The position numbers and the translations under genes were made by a program. A stretch of DNA of 64,000 bases from the NCBI RefSeq assembly GCF_001660705.2, contig NZ_LYBV02000030.1, positions 124,001-188,000 on the forward strand. The letters run 5' to 3'. Position 1 is the first letter of the stretch. Each line of letters opens with the position of its first letter. Of this stretch, positions 17,571-26,276 are shown piece after piece. This stretch comes from Saccharicrinis aurantiacus. Its GTDB lineage: Bacteria; Bacteroidota; Bacteroidia; Bacteroidales; Marinilabiliaceae. Below the pieces are notes generated by a model that worked only from the letters and a program-made list of their open reading frames with translations, was not told the DNA's origin and made no database searches.

Positions 17571-18230
17571 ATGAATTCAGTGTCTGTAGAAAATTTTCTT
17601 AAAACGCTCTATACCTTAAGGTATGATGAGAAGAAAAAAACATCGGCAACCAATTTGTCTGAACGTTTGTCAATTTCTACTCCTGCCGTTACAGATATGG
17701 CCAAGAAGCTAGCTGCAAAAGGTTATATAGATTATGCTCCTTATAAGGCAATGGTATTAACCAAGGAAGGTGAAAAGGTGGCCATACGAGTGCTTAGAAG
17801 GCATCGCTTATGGGAGTTGTTTTTACACAAAGTATTGGATTTAGATTTAAAAGAAGTTCACCAGGAAGCAGAGTTGCTTGAGCATCAAACATCCGATAAG
17901 CTCACCAAGTGTATTGATGAATTCCTTGGATGTCCTGATTTCGATCCGCATGGCGACCCCATACCAAAAGATGATGGAACGGTAAAGGTGCACGAAAATG
18001 CCCTTAGACTAAATGAGTTAAGCGAAGGCGATGAATGCACTGTATTGAGGTTAATTTATGGTTCGGGCGATTTAAATGACTTTTTTACGCATTACGATAT
18101 AGAGCCTAACCAAACGCTAAAAATTACGAAGTGTTTTAAACTTGATGAATCTATAGAAGTTGAAAAAAATGAAAAAAGATTTGCCATTCCCTTACCCATA
18201 CAAAGGCGAATGATATGTACTAAGAAATAA
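17571..18230 (+). CDS. DtxR/MntR-family metal-dependent transcriptional regulator
   Basis: 219 residues. An N-terminal winged helix ([22 protein letters not shown], about 25-46) is followed by a dimerisation and metal-binding domain with [13 protein letters not shown], which carries the Glu-x-x-Glu-His pattern of MntR metal ligands, and [14 protein letters not shown]-terminal FeoA/SH3-like domain follows ([20 protein letters not shown] onward). It represses metal-uptake genes when loaded with Mn2+ or Fe2+. It is first in a likely operon with a ZIP transporter (14-base gap) and a TonB receptor (20-base gap), so it probably controls itself and them. Confidence 0.88.
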   Translation: MNSVSVENFLKTLYTLRYDEKKKTSATNLSERLSISTPAVTDMAKKLAAKGYIDYAPYKAMVLTKEGEKVAIRVLRRHRLWELFLHKVLDLDLKEVHQEAELLEHQTSDKLTKCIDEFLGCPDFDPHGDPIPKDDGTVKVHENALRLNELSEGDECTVLRLIYGSGDLNDFFTHYDIEPNQTLKITKCFKLDESIEVEKNEKRFAIPLPIQRRMICTKK

Positions 18231-18244
18231 AGAAACACCTAATT

Positions 18245-19069
18245 ATGAATATAGAAGAAATTGAATTTTCAAACCTATTAATGGCATTTGGTTTAACCTT
18301 GTTTGCAGGTTTAGCCACCGGTATCGGAAGTGCCATGGCCTTTTTTGCCAAACAAACCAATACCAAGTTTTTATCCATTTCCCTCGGTTTTTCGGCAGGG
18401 GTAATGATTTATGTTTCGTTTGTTGAAATTTTAGAAAAAGCCAAGGATAGTTTAATAGAACAATACGATGAGGTGATGGGAACTTGGGTGACCGTGGCTG
18501 CATTTTTTGGAGGTATTTTATTAATTGCCTTGATAGATAAGTTTATTCCATCGGCTGAAAATCCTCATGAAATGGAAAGTATTGAGGATATGAATGACGC
18601 TTCTCCAAATAAGAAAAGGCATTTAATGCGCATGGGTATGTTTACCGCATTGGCTATTGGTATCCATAATTTCCCAGAAGGTTTAGCAACTTTTACGGCA
18701 GCCTTAACTGATCCTAATTTAGGTATAGCCATTGCCGTTGCCATAGCTATTCACAACATCCCAGAGGGTATTGCCGTTTCTGTACCTATATATTTTGCTA
18801 CAGGAAGTAAAAAGAAAGCATTTAAATTGAGTTTTTTATCGGGTTTAGCCGAACCAATTGGTGCCATTGTAGGTTATCTCATCTTAATGCCGTTTTTAAC
18901 TCCTGCCATGTTCGGGATTATTTTTGCTGGTGTTGCCGGTATAATGGTATTTATTAGTTTGGATGAGTTATTACCAGCCGCTCAAAAATATGGCGAACAT
19001 CATTTATCTATATATGGTTTAGTTGCCGGAATGGCAGTTATGGCCCTAAGTTTATTGTTGTTTTTATAA
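18245..19069 (+). CDS. zupT: ZIP-family divalent metal transporter (ZupT-like)
   Basis: 274 residues with about eight membrane segments. The two ZIP signature helices read HNFPEG at 141-146 and HNIPEG at 170-175, the pattern of bacterial ZupT, which imports Zn, Fe, Mn and Co. An acidic loop (residues about 105-122) links helices 3 and 4. It lies directly behind the DtxR-type regulator and before a TonB receptor, suggesting the metal is carried across the outer membrane by the receptor and across the inner membrane by this protein. Confidence 0.88.
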   Translation: MNIEEIEFSNLLMAFGLTLFAGLATGIGSAMAFFAKQTNTKFLSISLGFSAGVMIYVSFVEILEKAKDSLIEQYDEVMGTWVTVAAFFGGILLIALIDKFIPSAENPHEMESIEDMNDASPNKKRHLMRMGMFTALAIGIHNFPEGLATFTAALTDPNLGIAIAVAIAIHNIPEGIAVSVPIYFATGSKKKAFKLSFLSGLAEPIGAIVGYLILMPFLTPAMFGIIFAGVAGIMVFISLDELLPAAQKYGEHHLSIYGLVAGMAVMALSLLLFL

Positions 19070-19089
19070 AAGATCTCACACCTAAAATT

Positions 19090-21420
19090 ATGAATAAAGT
19101 TTTTAAACTCTCAATTGTTTTCTTGAGCCTTTGCTTTAGTATAAGTGCTCAAAAAACAGATGCCAATATATTTGGCGATGTCCAGTCAAACGGAGATCAT
19201 CTTCCCATGGTAAGTGTATATGTTAAAGGTACCACCAAGGGAACAGCAACAGATATGTCGGGTCACTATATGTTAATTGATTTGCCATTAGGCGATCAAA
19301 CCATTGTGGCCAATATTATGGGCTTTAAACCTGTTGAGAAGAAAGTAAATATAGAGGCCGGAAAAGCCATCGAATTAAATTTTGAATTGGTTGAGGAGGT
19401 AATGACCATTGACGATGTGGTTATTACCGGTACAAAAACCTTTAAGCGCAAAACAGAATCGCCAGTAATTGTAAATGTCCTTGAAGGAAAAACCTTGGAG
19501 TTAATTCAGGCTTCTACATTATCAGAGGGTTTGTCTTTTCAGCCCGGTTTGCGATTAGAAACCGATTGCCAAACTTGTAATTATACACAGCTTCGTATGA
19601 ACGGTTTGGGCGGAGGCTATTCTCAAATACTAATTAATAGCCGACCTGTTTTTAGTCCTTTAACCGGATTGTATGGTTTAGAGCAAATTCCGGCCAATAT
19701 GATTGAGCGTATCGAAGTTGTTCGTGGGGGCGCTTCGGCACTTTATGGGGCAGGAGCAATTGGAGGTACTGTAAATGTTATAACGAAAGTGCCTAATAAA
19801 AATACTTTTTCAGCATCAACTAATTATGGTGTAATAAATGGTTCTGCTGCCGATCGGCAAATTACGGCCAATGCTAGTGTGGTTACAGATAGGAGGAATG
19901 CAGGTTTAAGTATTTTTGCGACCCATCGTAATCGAGATTCCTACGATCATAATGATGATGGCTATAGCGAGATGGCTCATCTTAAAAATAATTCGTTTGG
20001 TTTAAACGGATTTATTCTTCCAGCACCTAATCATAAAATAGAATACAACCTTTCTTCAATGTACGAGTACCGCTATGGCGGGAATAAAGAGGAGGGGCCT
20101 GCATTTTTAGCCGATCAGAGTGAAGAAAGAACCCACAATGTATTAATAGGTGGAGTAGATTATAGCTTTAACTTTAATAATAATCTATCGTCGTTCGCTG
20201 CTTTTTTTGCAGGACAGAATACAGATAGAGATCATTATACGGGTATAATGCCCGATGAGGATGATCAGCCTGCTTACGACGAGCATTTTAAAAATCCGCC
20301 TTATGGCGTAACGGCTAATCAAACCTATATTGGAGGTATTCAAATGAATCATATGCTCTCTAATTTCTTAGGAGGAAAAAACAACTTAACCTTCGGCATG
20401 GAGCATAATTACGATGATGTAAAGGATGAAATTGATGCTTATGATTATTTAGTTGATCAAACCACTAATAATACGGGTGCTTATTTGCAAAGTGATTGGG
20501 CAATAACAAAGTCGTTTACACTACTAACCGGGGTTCGTGGCGATCAGCATAACTTGGTTGATAATCTAATTTGGAGCCCTAGAGTTTCTGGATTGTACAA
20601 AAAGAATAACTGGCAAATGCGAGCCAGTTGGAGTACAGGTTTCAGACCACCACAAGCTTTTGATTCAGACCTTCATATTGCCTTTGCAGGAGGAGGAATA
20701 CAGCGCGTAGTTTTAGCTGATAATCTGAAAGAAGAACGTTCGCAAAGTACATCGGTATCTGTTAATTATGATTACCCAACAGAGCAATTCATATTAGGAT
20801 TTACTCTTGAAGGATTTTATACACGTTTAGACGATGCCTTTATTCTAGAGGAAGCAGGAACGGATTCCAATGGAAATTCCATCCTTGAAAAAAGAAATGG
20901 TGATGGATCTACAGTTCAAGGTGGAACATTTGAGTTAAGAGCCAATTACAATAGAAGAGTTCAACTAGAGGGAGGTTTAACATTACAAACTAGTAAATAC
21001 GATTCGGAGGTTTTTTGGAGCGAAGATTACCCAGGTACTACAGATTACTTAAGAACTCCTGAGCAATACGGTTATTATACTTTAACATATACTCCGCGTA
21101 ACAGAATTAAAGCTGCTTTATCGGGCGTTTATACAGGTTCAATGTTAGTGCCTCATTATGGAGTGCCAGGAGATGCTGGAACTCCAGAAATGGATGAGTT
21201 GGTAAAAACGAGTAGCTTTTTTGAGAATAATATTAAAGTATCGTACGATTGGGATTGGCTCGAAAAAGGTATCAGTATAGAGGTATTTGGTGGTGTTCAG
21301 AATATTTTTAACCAATACCAAAACGATTTCGACACCGGTAAAAACAGAGATAGTGGTTATATTTATGGCCCATCTAGACCAAGAACAATTTTTATTGGCT
21401 TAAAGTTAGCCAGTTTGTAA
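19090..21420 (+). CDS. TonB-dependent receptor, probably for a metal or metal chelate
   Basis: 776 residues. Signal peptide MNKVFKLSIVFLSLCFSISAQ; a carboxypeptidase-regulatory-like domain at about 25-105; a plug with a conserved CQTC motif followed by RMNGLGGGYSQILINSRPV; then ERIEVVRGGASALYGAGAIGG, the classic plug end; and a 22-strand-type barrel ending in IFIGLKLASL. It imports its ligand across the outer membrane using TonB energy. Its place in the regulator/ZIP operon suggests a metal ligand. The CQTC plug is known from Bacteroidota receptors but its role is not clear to me. Confidence 0.87.
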   Translation: MNKVFKLSIVFLSLCFSISAQKTDANIFGDVQSNGDHLPMVSVYVKGTTKGTATDMSGHYMLIDLPLGDQTIVANIMGFKPVEKKVNIEAGKAIELNFELVEEVMTIDDVVITGTKTFKRKTESPVIVNVLEGKTLELIQASTLSEGLSFQPGLRLETDCQTCNYTQLRMNGLGGGYSQILINSRPVFSPLTGLYGLEQIPANMIERIEVVRGGASALYGAGAIGGTVNVITKVPNKNTFSASTNYGVINGSAADRQITANASVVTDRRNAGLSIFATHRNRDSYDHNDDGYSEMAHLKNNSFGLNGFILPAPNHKIEYNLSSMYEYRYGGNKEEGPAFLADQSEERTHNVLIGGVDYSFNFNNNLSSFAAFFAGQNTDRDHYTGIMPDEDDQPAYDEHFKNPPYGVTANQTYIGGIQMNHMLSNFLGGKNNLTFGMEHNYDDVKDEIDAYDYLVDQTTNNTGAYLQSDWAITKSFTLLTGVRGDQHNLVDNLIWSPRVSGLYKKNNWQMRASWSTGFRPPQAFDSDLHIAFAGGGIQRVVLADNLKEERSQSTSVSVNYDYPTEQFILGFTLEGFYTRLDDAFILEEAGTDSNGNSILEKRNGDGSTVQGGTFELRANYNRRVQLEGGLTLQTSKYDSEVFWSEDYPGTTDYLRTPEQYGYYTLTYTPRNRIKAALSGVYTGSMLVPHYGVPGDAGTPEMDELVKTSSFFENNIKVSYDWDWLEKGISIEVFGGVQNIFNQYQNDFDTGKNRDSGYIYGPSRPRTIFIGLKLASL

Positions 21421-21426
21421 TAATAT

Positions 21427-21483
21427 AGACAGAAGATTAAAGGCAGAAGAGAAAGAGTCACTTTAGCCTTTAACCTTCGGTCT
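21427..21483. repeat. 18-bp inverted repeat between the TonB receptor and nth
   Basis: Positions 21427-21444 and 21466-21483 are reverse complements at 16 of 18 positions with a 21-base purine-rich loop. No T-run follows, so it is not a standard intrinsic terminator. It may act as a weak terminator or 3'-end protecting stem of the metal operon. Confidence 0.5.
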
Positions 21484-21503
21484 AATTACTTAAAAAAAAT
21501 AAC

Positions 21504-22154
21504 ATGACTAAAAAGGAGCGTTTTGATAAAGTAATAGAATGGTTTAAAATTAACATGCCTATTGCAGAAACTGAGCTTGATTATACAAATCCATATGAGT
21601 TGTTAGTAGCAGTAATACTATCAGCACAATGCACAGATAAGCGTGTAAATATGGTTACCCCAGATTTGTTTAAACGTTATCCATCTGCTAAAGAATTATC
21701 GGAGGCCGAACCAGCTGAGGTATTTGATTATATACGATCGATAAGTTACCCAAATAATAAAAGCAAACACTTGGTTGGTATGGCAAAAATGCTGTACAAC
21801 GATTTTGGAAATGTGGTACCTGAAGATATCAAGGATCTACAAAAAATGCCTGGGGTAGGACGTAAAACTGCTAATGTGGTAACAAGTGTTATTTTCGATA
21901 AACCTGCTATGGCAGTAGATACGCATGTATTTAGGGTGTCGGCGCGTATTGGTTTAACAACAAACTCTAAAACTCCACTTGATACAGAAAAACAATTGGT
22001 GAAATTCTTCCCAGAAGAATTATTGGCCATTGCACACCATTGGTTAATACTTCATGGCAGATATGTGTGTTTGGCACGTACACCTAAGTGCGCCAAATGT
22101 GGCTTGCAAGATTTATGTAAGTATTACCAAAAGGAGAATAAAGTGAAAGCGTAA
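21504..22154 (+). CDS. nth: Endonuclease III (base-excision repair)
   Basis: 216 residues, the usual length. The helix-hairpin-helix with MPGVGRKTANVV contains the catalytic Lys, and VDTHVFRV has the catalytic Asp. The C-terminal [4Fe-4S] site is C-x6-C-x2-C-x5-C (CLARTPKCAKCGLQDLC). It removes oxidised pyrimidines and nicks abasic sites. It is separated from the metal operon by an inverted repeat and probably transcribed on its own. Confidence 0.96.
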   Translation: MTKKERFDKVIEWFKINMPIAETELDYTNPYELLVAVILSAQCTDKRVNMVTPDLFKRYPSAKELSEAEPAEVFDYIRSISYPNNKSKHLVGMAKMLYNDFGNVVPEDIKDLQKMPGVGRKTANVVTSVIFDKPAMAVDTHVFRVSARIGLTTNSKTPLDTEKQLVKFFPEELLAIAHHWLILHGRYVCLARTPKCAKCGLQDLCKYYQKENKVKA

Positions 22155-22298
22155 GGCTTATTGGAATTAAGAAATTAGTCCTGTCTCTTTACTAAGTATG
22201 ACACTAAAACCCACAAGGCATATCTTGTGGATATTTATGTATAGAGCTTGGTTTATGGGCACTATAACGTGCTCTCAAAGAATGGATGTAATATTTGA

Positions 22299-22757
22299 GT
22301 ACAAAGCAAACGTGAAACTTTCAGAATATTAAAGAATCAAGCTTTAAATCAAAATAATAGAATCTATTCTCAGGAGTTTTATAAGCTAGAAATGAAGGCC
22401 TATACAGAAGAGCTAAACTTCACACCATTCAAGAATATTAGCCATAGGGTTATTAATATTTTTAATTGGTTCTCAAATAAATATGGCACTCGCTGGGACT
22501 GGGGGCTAGCATTTACAATTGGGTCTGGTTTGGTTTTCTTTTTGCTTGCTAATCTATTTGTTGATGACACAGTTAAAACGAACTTTTTTACATTAGGCAA
22601 CATAGTCAGATTTATGAATCCAACACATAATTACGACCTTATTGAAAATTACGAAGTAAGTGATGATTTTTACCTATTCGATTCTATAAGGCGCATTTTT
22701 ATTGGATATGGGTACTATCAAACAATCTCTGCCTTTAGGGGCTATACAAAAAAATGA
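22299..22757 (+). pseudogene. C-terminal remnant of a larger membrane-associated protein
   Basis: An ATG at 22392 would give 121 residues, but the same frame stays open upstream to a TGA at 22296-22298, and the extra codons read like family sequence (RETFRILKNQ, then SQEFYKLEMKAY). The rest has a helix, a TM segment (WGLAFTIGSGLVFFLLANLF) and the tail YGYYQTISAFRGYTKK. I recognise this as the conserved C-terminal part of long proteins often carrying pentapeptide repeats before it; those repeats are absent here. The gene therefore looks N-terminally truncated. It lies in a gap between nth and mnmE with no obvious promoter, and may or may not still be translated from 22392. Confidence 0.5.
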
Positions 22758-22924
22758 TAAGCTCATTCCTTAACTATGAAAGAACAATTTATGTCCATAG
22801 TATTGACTTCCTAAGCAAAAATAAAACTACAATTATGTATTTGGCTACCTTCTTTTAAAAAGATTGTTAGAGGGGATAACTACTTAATGGATTATATGTC
22901 AATTATACGCTTTCATTATATGGC

Positions 22925-24340
22925 TTACTTTCCAATACAAAAGTTCTTAAAGATATTACCCAGCACCTCGTCAGTTTGTATCTCACCACCAGTAATCTCA
23001 GCCAAGTGGCTCAATACCTCTCTTATATCCTGTGCTAAAAAGTCGCCTGATATGCCTGATTGTAAACCATCCGCAACACGCGAAATAGACTCATGCGAAC
23101 GTTGTAAAGCTTCATAATGGCGAGCGTTAGTCACAATCACTTCGTCGTTATCTACCGCCTTAAGATTAACTGTTTTAATTAGCTCTTCCGATAAAGCTTC
23201 AATGCCCGTTTGTTGCTTGGCCGATAAGGTAACAATAGCATCCGTACCCGATAATTCTTGATAGGTCGATTTATTGTAGCGTTCCTTAATCTCTTCCTCC
23301 GAAAGTAAATCCACCTTATTAATAGCTACAATTAACTTCTGATCTTCATTCATTTTCGCCTTTACATCCGCAATGGCCTCGTGTATCTTTTCTGAAGGAT
23401 CGTTAATATCCAGCATTAAAATAACTATGGTAGCACTCTCAATTTTACTAAAAGTACGATCAATACCAATGGTTTCAATCTCGTCTGTAGTTTTACGTAT
23501 ACCAGCCGTATCAATAAACCTAAAAGTAATGCCTTGTATATTAATGGTATCCTCAATTACATCTCGTGTGGTACCGTGTATGTCCGAAACAATGGCTCTA
23601 TCCTCCTGTAAAATAGTATTGAGTAGGGTAGACTTACCCGCGTTGGTATGCCCAACAATAGCAACCGGAATACCATTTTTAATGGCATTACCCAATTGAA
23701 ACGAATTGATTAGTTTGGATAATAAGGTTTCAATTTCGTTTACCAAGCCAACCAGTTGTTGTCTGTCGGCAAACTCCACATCTTCCTCGCTAAAATCAAG
23801 TTCTAGTTCTACTAGCGATATAAAATTTAGTAGGCGTTCGCGTAGGTGCGTTAACTCTTGCGAGAAACCACCCTTCATTTGCTGCATGGCCACTCTGCGT
23901 GCCGCTTCGCTTCGGCTGGCTATTAAATCGGCCACAGCCTCCGCTTGCGATAAATCCATTTTGCCATTTAAAAAGGCACGTTGGGTAAATTCGCCTGGTG
24001 CGGCTAGTTTGGCTCCATTCTTTATAAATAGTTCTAATACCTTTTGTTGTATATATGGTGCACCATGGCATGCTACCTCGGCCGTATCTTCGCCAGTGAA
24101 TGAGTGCGGTCCTTTAAATACTGTGATTAAAACCTCGTCTAATTCGGTTTCGTCATCAACTAACGATCCAAAATGAACAGTGTTAGCAGCCTGATCAATT
24201 AATCTTTTACCTTTTTTGATTGATTTAAAAACGCTATCGCAAATAGCAATACTCTGCTTTCCTGTTAAGCGAATAACAGCAATAGCACCCATTCCTTGTG
24301 CTGTAGAAACAGCAACCACAGTATCTTCAAGATTAATCAT
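22925..24340 (-). CDS. mnmE: tRNA modification GTPase MnmE
   Basis: 471 residues. The N-terminal folate-binding-type domain begins DTVVAVSTAQGMGAIAVIRL. The inserted G domain has GHTNAGKS at 230-237, DTAG at 277-280 and NKVD; the C-terminus is CIGK, the CxGK motif required for activity. With MnmG (not in this window) it makes the 5-carboxymethylaminomethyl modification at wobble uridine 34. It is potassium-dependent. A -7 like box TACTTTTG on the minus strand (24365-24358) precedes the ATG closely. Confidence 0.97.
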   Translation of the reverse strand: MINLEDTVVAVSTAQGMGAIAVIRLTGKQSIAICDSVFKSIKKGKRLIDQAANTVHFGSLVDDETELDEVLITVFKGPHSFTGEDTAEVACHGAPYIQQKVLELFIKNGAKLAAPGEFTQRAFLNGKMDLSQAEAVADLIASRSEAARRVAMQQMKGGFSQELTHLRERLLNFISLVELELDFSEEDVEFADRQQLVGLVNEIETLLSKLINSFQLGNAIKNGIPVAIVGHTNAGKSTLLNTILQEDRAIVSDIHGTTRDVIEDTINIQGITFRFIDTAGIRKTTDEIETIGIDRTFSKIESATIVILMLDINDPSEKIHEAIADVKAKMNEDQKLIVAINKVDLLSEEEIKERYNKSTYQELSGTDAIVTLSAKQQTGIEALSEELIKTVNLKAVDNDEVIVTNARHYEALQRSHESISRVADGLQSGISGDFLAQDIREVLSHLAEITGGEIQTDEVLGNIFKNFCIGK

Positions 24341-24590
24341 AACAAAAAAATTTGCTGCAAAAGTAGTAAATAATTGTAAGGGAGTTTCATTAATAAAAAG
24401 GATACATTCTTCTATTCATCTATTATGTTATTTCACAGTAGCTTATGTTGGCCAAATTATAATAAGTTCAACTAGCCCGTTTTAGGGGTTATACAAACTA
24501 TAAATTATGGTATAACATTTGTTACATCAAGTCCGAATTAGATAACATAATGATCAGATTTTATATTTACTAATTACATATACACTTAAC

Positions 24591-25112
24591 ATGATTAAAA
24601 AATTTTTAGGAGTACTAGCATTATTTGTAGTGGTACTAAACGCGCAAGCAAGTGATAATAATATCGGACTCCGCATGGGTTATCAAAACAGTGTAATGTC
24701 TGTTGATGGCAACAAGCTAGGAAGCTCTGGTAATTCATTCTACGTAAATGCTTACAAGGATACTAAATTATTACCATTTCTATTTTTTCACTCAGGTTTG
24801 CAGTATTCGCAGAGCGAAGCAAGCATTGAAAATCAAGACTACAAAATAAATTATTTAGGGGCGCCATTAGCCATTAAAGCAAAAGTAGGTCCTTTATATG
24901 CCTTAGGTGGAGCGGCTTTTAATGTAAAGTTAAACGAGAAAAACAATCCATTTGATAGTTCATCAAGTTGGTACGATACTAACGCCTTTGTAGGTGGTGG
25001 ATTTAAAGTGCTTTTCATGACTATTGATGCACGTTATCACTGGGGTTTAACTGAAATCAACAACGGAATTAAAAACAACAGTTTCCAAATAGGTTTAGGT
25101 TTGCGATTTTAA
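24591..25112 (+). CDS. Small outer-membrane beta-barrel protein
   Basis: 173 residues. Signal peptide MIKKFLGVLALFVVVLNAQA. The mature part consists of short amphipathic strands separated by polar turns, ends FQIGLGLRF with terminal Phe, and resembles the OmpW/OmpX-sized Bacteroidota porin-family barrels of about eight strands. The function is unknown. Two hairpins with T-runs follow it directly. Confidence 0.7.
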   Translation: MIKKFLGVLALFVVVLNAQASDNNIGLRMGYQNSVMSVDGNKLGSSGNSFYVNAYKDTKLLPFLFFHSGLQYSQSEASIENQDYKINYLGAPLAIKAKVGPLYALGGAAFNVKLNEKNNPFDSSSSWYDTNAFVGGGFKVLFMTIDARYHWGLTEINNGIKNNSFQIGLGLRF

Positions 25113-25124
25113 TTATACCAAATA

Positions 25125-25146
25125 CATCATTTAATGATGTTTTTGC
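25125..25146 (+). terminator. First terminator after the small barrel gene
   Basis: catcat and atgatg pair at about 25126-25140, followed by a run of five T residues. It lies 13 bases after the stop codon. The stem is short and AT-rich, so it may be weak. Confidence 0.5.
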
Positions 25147-25180
25147 TATTAGCACCTTATTGATTTTCCAAATAACAATA

Positions 25181-25213
25181 GCGGTTGGGTTTTATGCTCA
25201 GCCGTTTTTTTTT
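25181..25213 (+). terminator. Second terminator after the small barrel gene
   Basis: cggttg pairs with cagccg (one G-T pair) between about 25182 and 25204, followed by nine T residues (25205-25213). Confidence 0.7.
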
Positions 25214-25225
25214 GCTTTAATAATT

Positions 25226-25305
25226 AGGGGCTTCCCTGCGGGGCGGGCTATACACTATATCTTTGTTTCGCCATAATGGGCTCACAAAGGATGCCGTTTC
25301 TATCC
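25226..25305. repeat. Dispersed GC-rich intergenic repeat (copy 2)
   Basis: Bases 25226-25272 match 63690-63736 at 45 of 47 positions. Both open with aggggcttccc, contain cggggcgggctat and end in ctttgtttcgcc. The continuation to about 25305 holds tgccgtttctatccct, also seen after the hairpin at 7.3 kb. The element is much richer in GC than its surroundings and contains no reading frame. Confidence 0.7.
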
Positions 25306-25363
25306 CTAAGCCAATCTGCATAAACAATCCGGTAGCCATGTTTTTAGTGAAGTAAAAATTGCA

Positions 25364-25398
25364 TAAAAAAAGCGAGTGAATAATAAAATCCACTCGCT
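25364..25398 (-). terminator. Terminator at the end of the Bat operon
   Basis: agcgagtg (25371-25378) pairs with cactcgct (25391-25398). Read on the minus strand it is followed by seven T residues at 25370-25364. It lies 22 bases after the batE stop codon. Confidence 0.9.
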
Positions 25399-25420
25399 TC
25401 GTATATTTAATATATATCGT

Positions 25421-26170
25421 TTAAATTACAACAATAGCATTTGTAGGTAACCAACCATCACTACCATCGCTAATTTCAATTCTATTCCATTCGCCAATGG
25501 TTTCAAGTACCTTTACTTTGGTTCCTTCATGCAGCACAAATAATTCAGTTCCCTGAGCCGAAGGCGAGCTTTTAACAGTAGCTGAAGGTGAAAATACAAT
25601 GGCAGTATTTCTGTGTGTTAAAGTACGTTTTTGAGCACCACTAAAGTTAAATGTGGCAAAACATACTACCAATAAAACAATACCCCCATAAAACGATATT
25701 TGCTTCACGATGCTTTTCTTCGATAAGAAAAATAACGCAGCTAAAAATATGGCAACAATAAAGCAACATACCGAAATAATTGCCCATGTATCCGATTTAG
25801 ATGAATCGCGGAACGATTTAAACCAGGATACCAAAAAGAACTCACCCACAGTTTCAATCTTATCTGTAATCTGCGTAGCAGCTAAATCGCGGTTGTAAAT
25901 AATATCCTTATCATGTGGTTTGAGCAATAAAGCGCGCTCGTAGTTTAATATCGACTCGGGTAATTTGCCAATTTTGTAATAGGCATTAGCCATGTTAAAG
26001 TACAACTCTGCACTTTCAATATTAGTTTCTAATATACTTTTATAGCTCTCAATAGCCTCTTCAAACTGACCTTGGCTGTATAAATCATTTCCTTGTTCAA
26101 AGCGTGTGTCCTCAGCCCAAAGCGGCAAAAACATCCACGAACATATTATATATATAAGTAACTTTTTCAT
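25421..26170 (-). CDS. batE: BatE: TPR and SH3 membrane protein
   Basis: 249 residues, last gene of the Bat operon. Signal peptide (MKKLLIYIICSWMFLPLWA), TPR repeats at about 20-100 (YFNMANAYYKIGKLPESILNYERAL), two membrane segments at about 128-150 and 158-178, then a bacterial SH3 domain to the end (VKVLETIGEWNRIEISDGSDGWLP). In Bacteroides the Bat proteins are tied to oxygen tolerance; the biochemical role is not settled. The TPR and SH3 parts suggest protein or wall binding in the periplasm. Confidence 0.9.
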   Translation of the reverse strand: MKKLLIYIICSWMFLPLWAEDTRFEQGNDLYSQGQFEEAIESYKSILETNIESAELYFNMANAYYKIGKLPESILNYERALLLKPHDKDIIYNRDLAATQITDKIETVGEFFLVSWFKSFRDSSKSDTWAIISVCCFIVAIFLAALFFLSKKSIVKQISFYGGIVLLVVCFATFNFSGAQKRTLTHRNTAIVFSPSATVKSSPSAQGTELFVLHEGTKVKVLETIGEWNRIEISDGSDGWLPTNAIVVI

Positions 26171-26276
26171 CTATTTATAATTTGTCAAAACCTATATAAC
26201 CAATGCAAATTACCAGTATGCTTCTGGAGTGCCTAATAATTTGCTCTGGCCATGCCAGCTTCATGTTTACCTCTTT

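Noticed and set aside
23373-24485. Several plus-strand frames and a minus-strand frame over mnmE
   Set aside because: mnmE has every family motif in its frame, and these frames have none.
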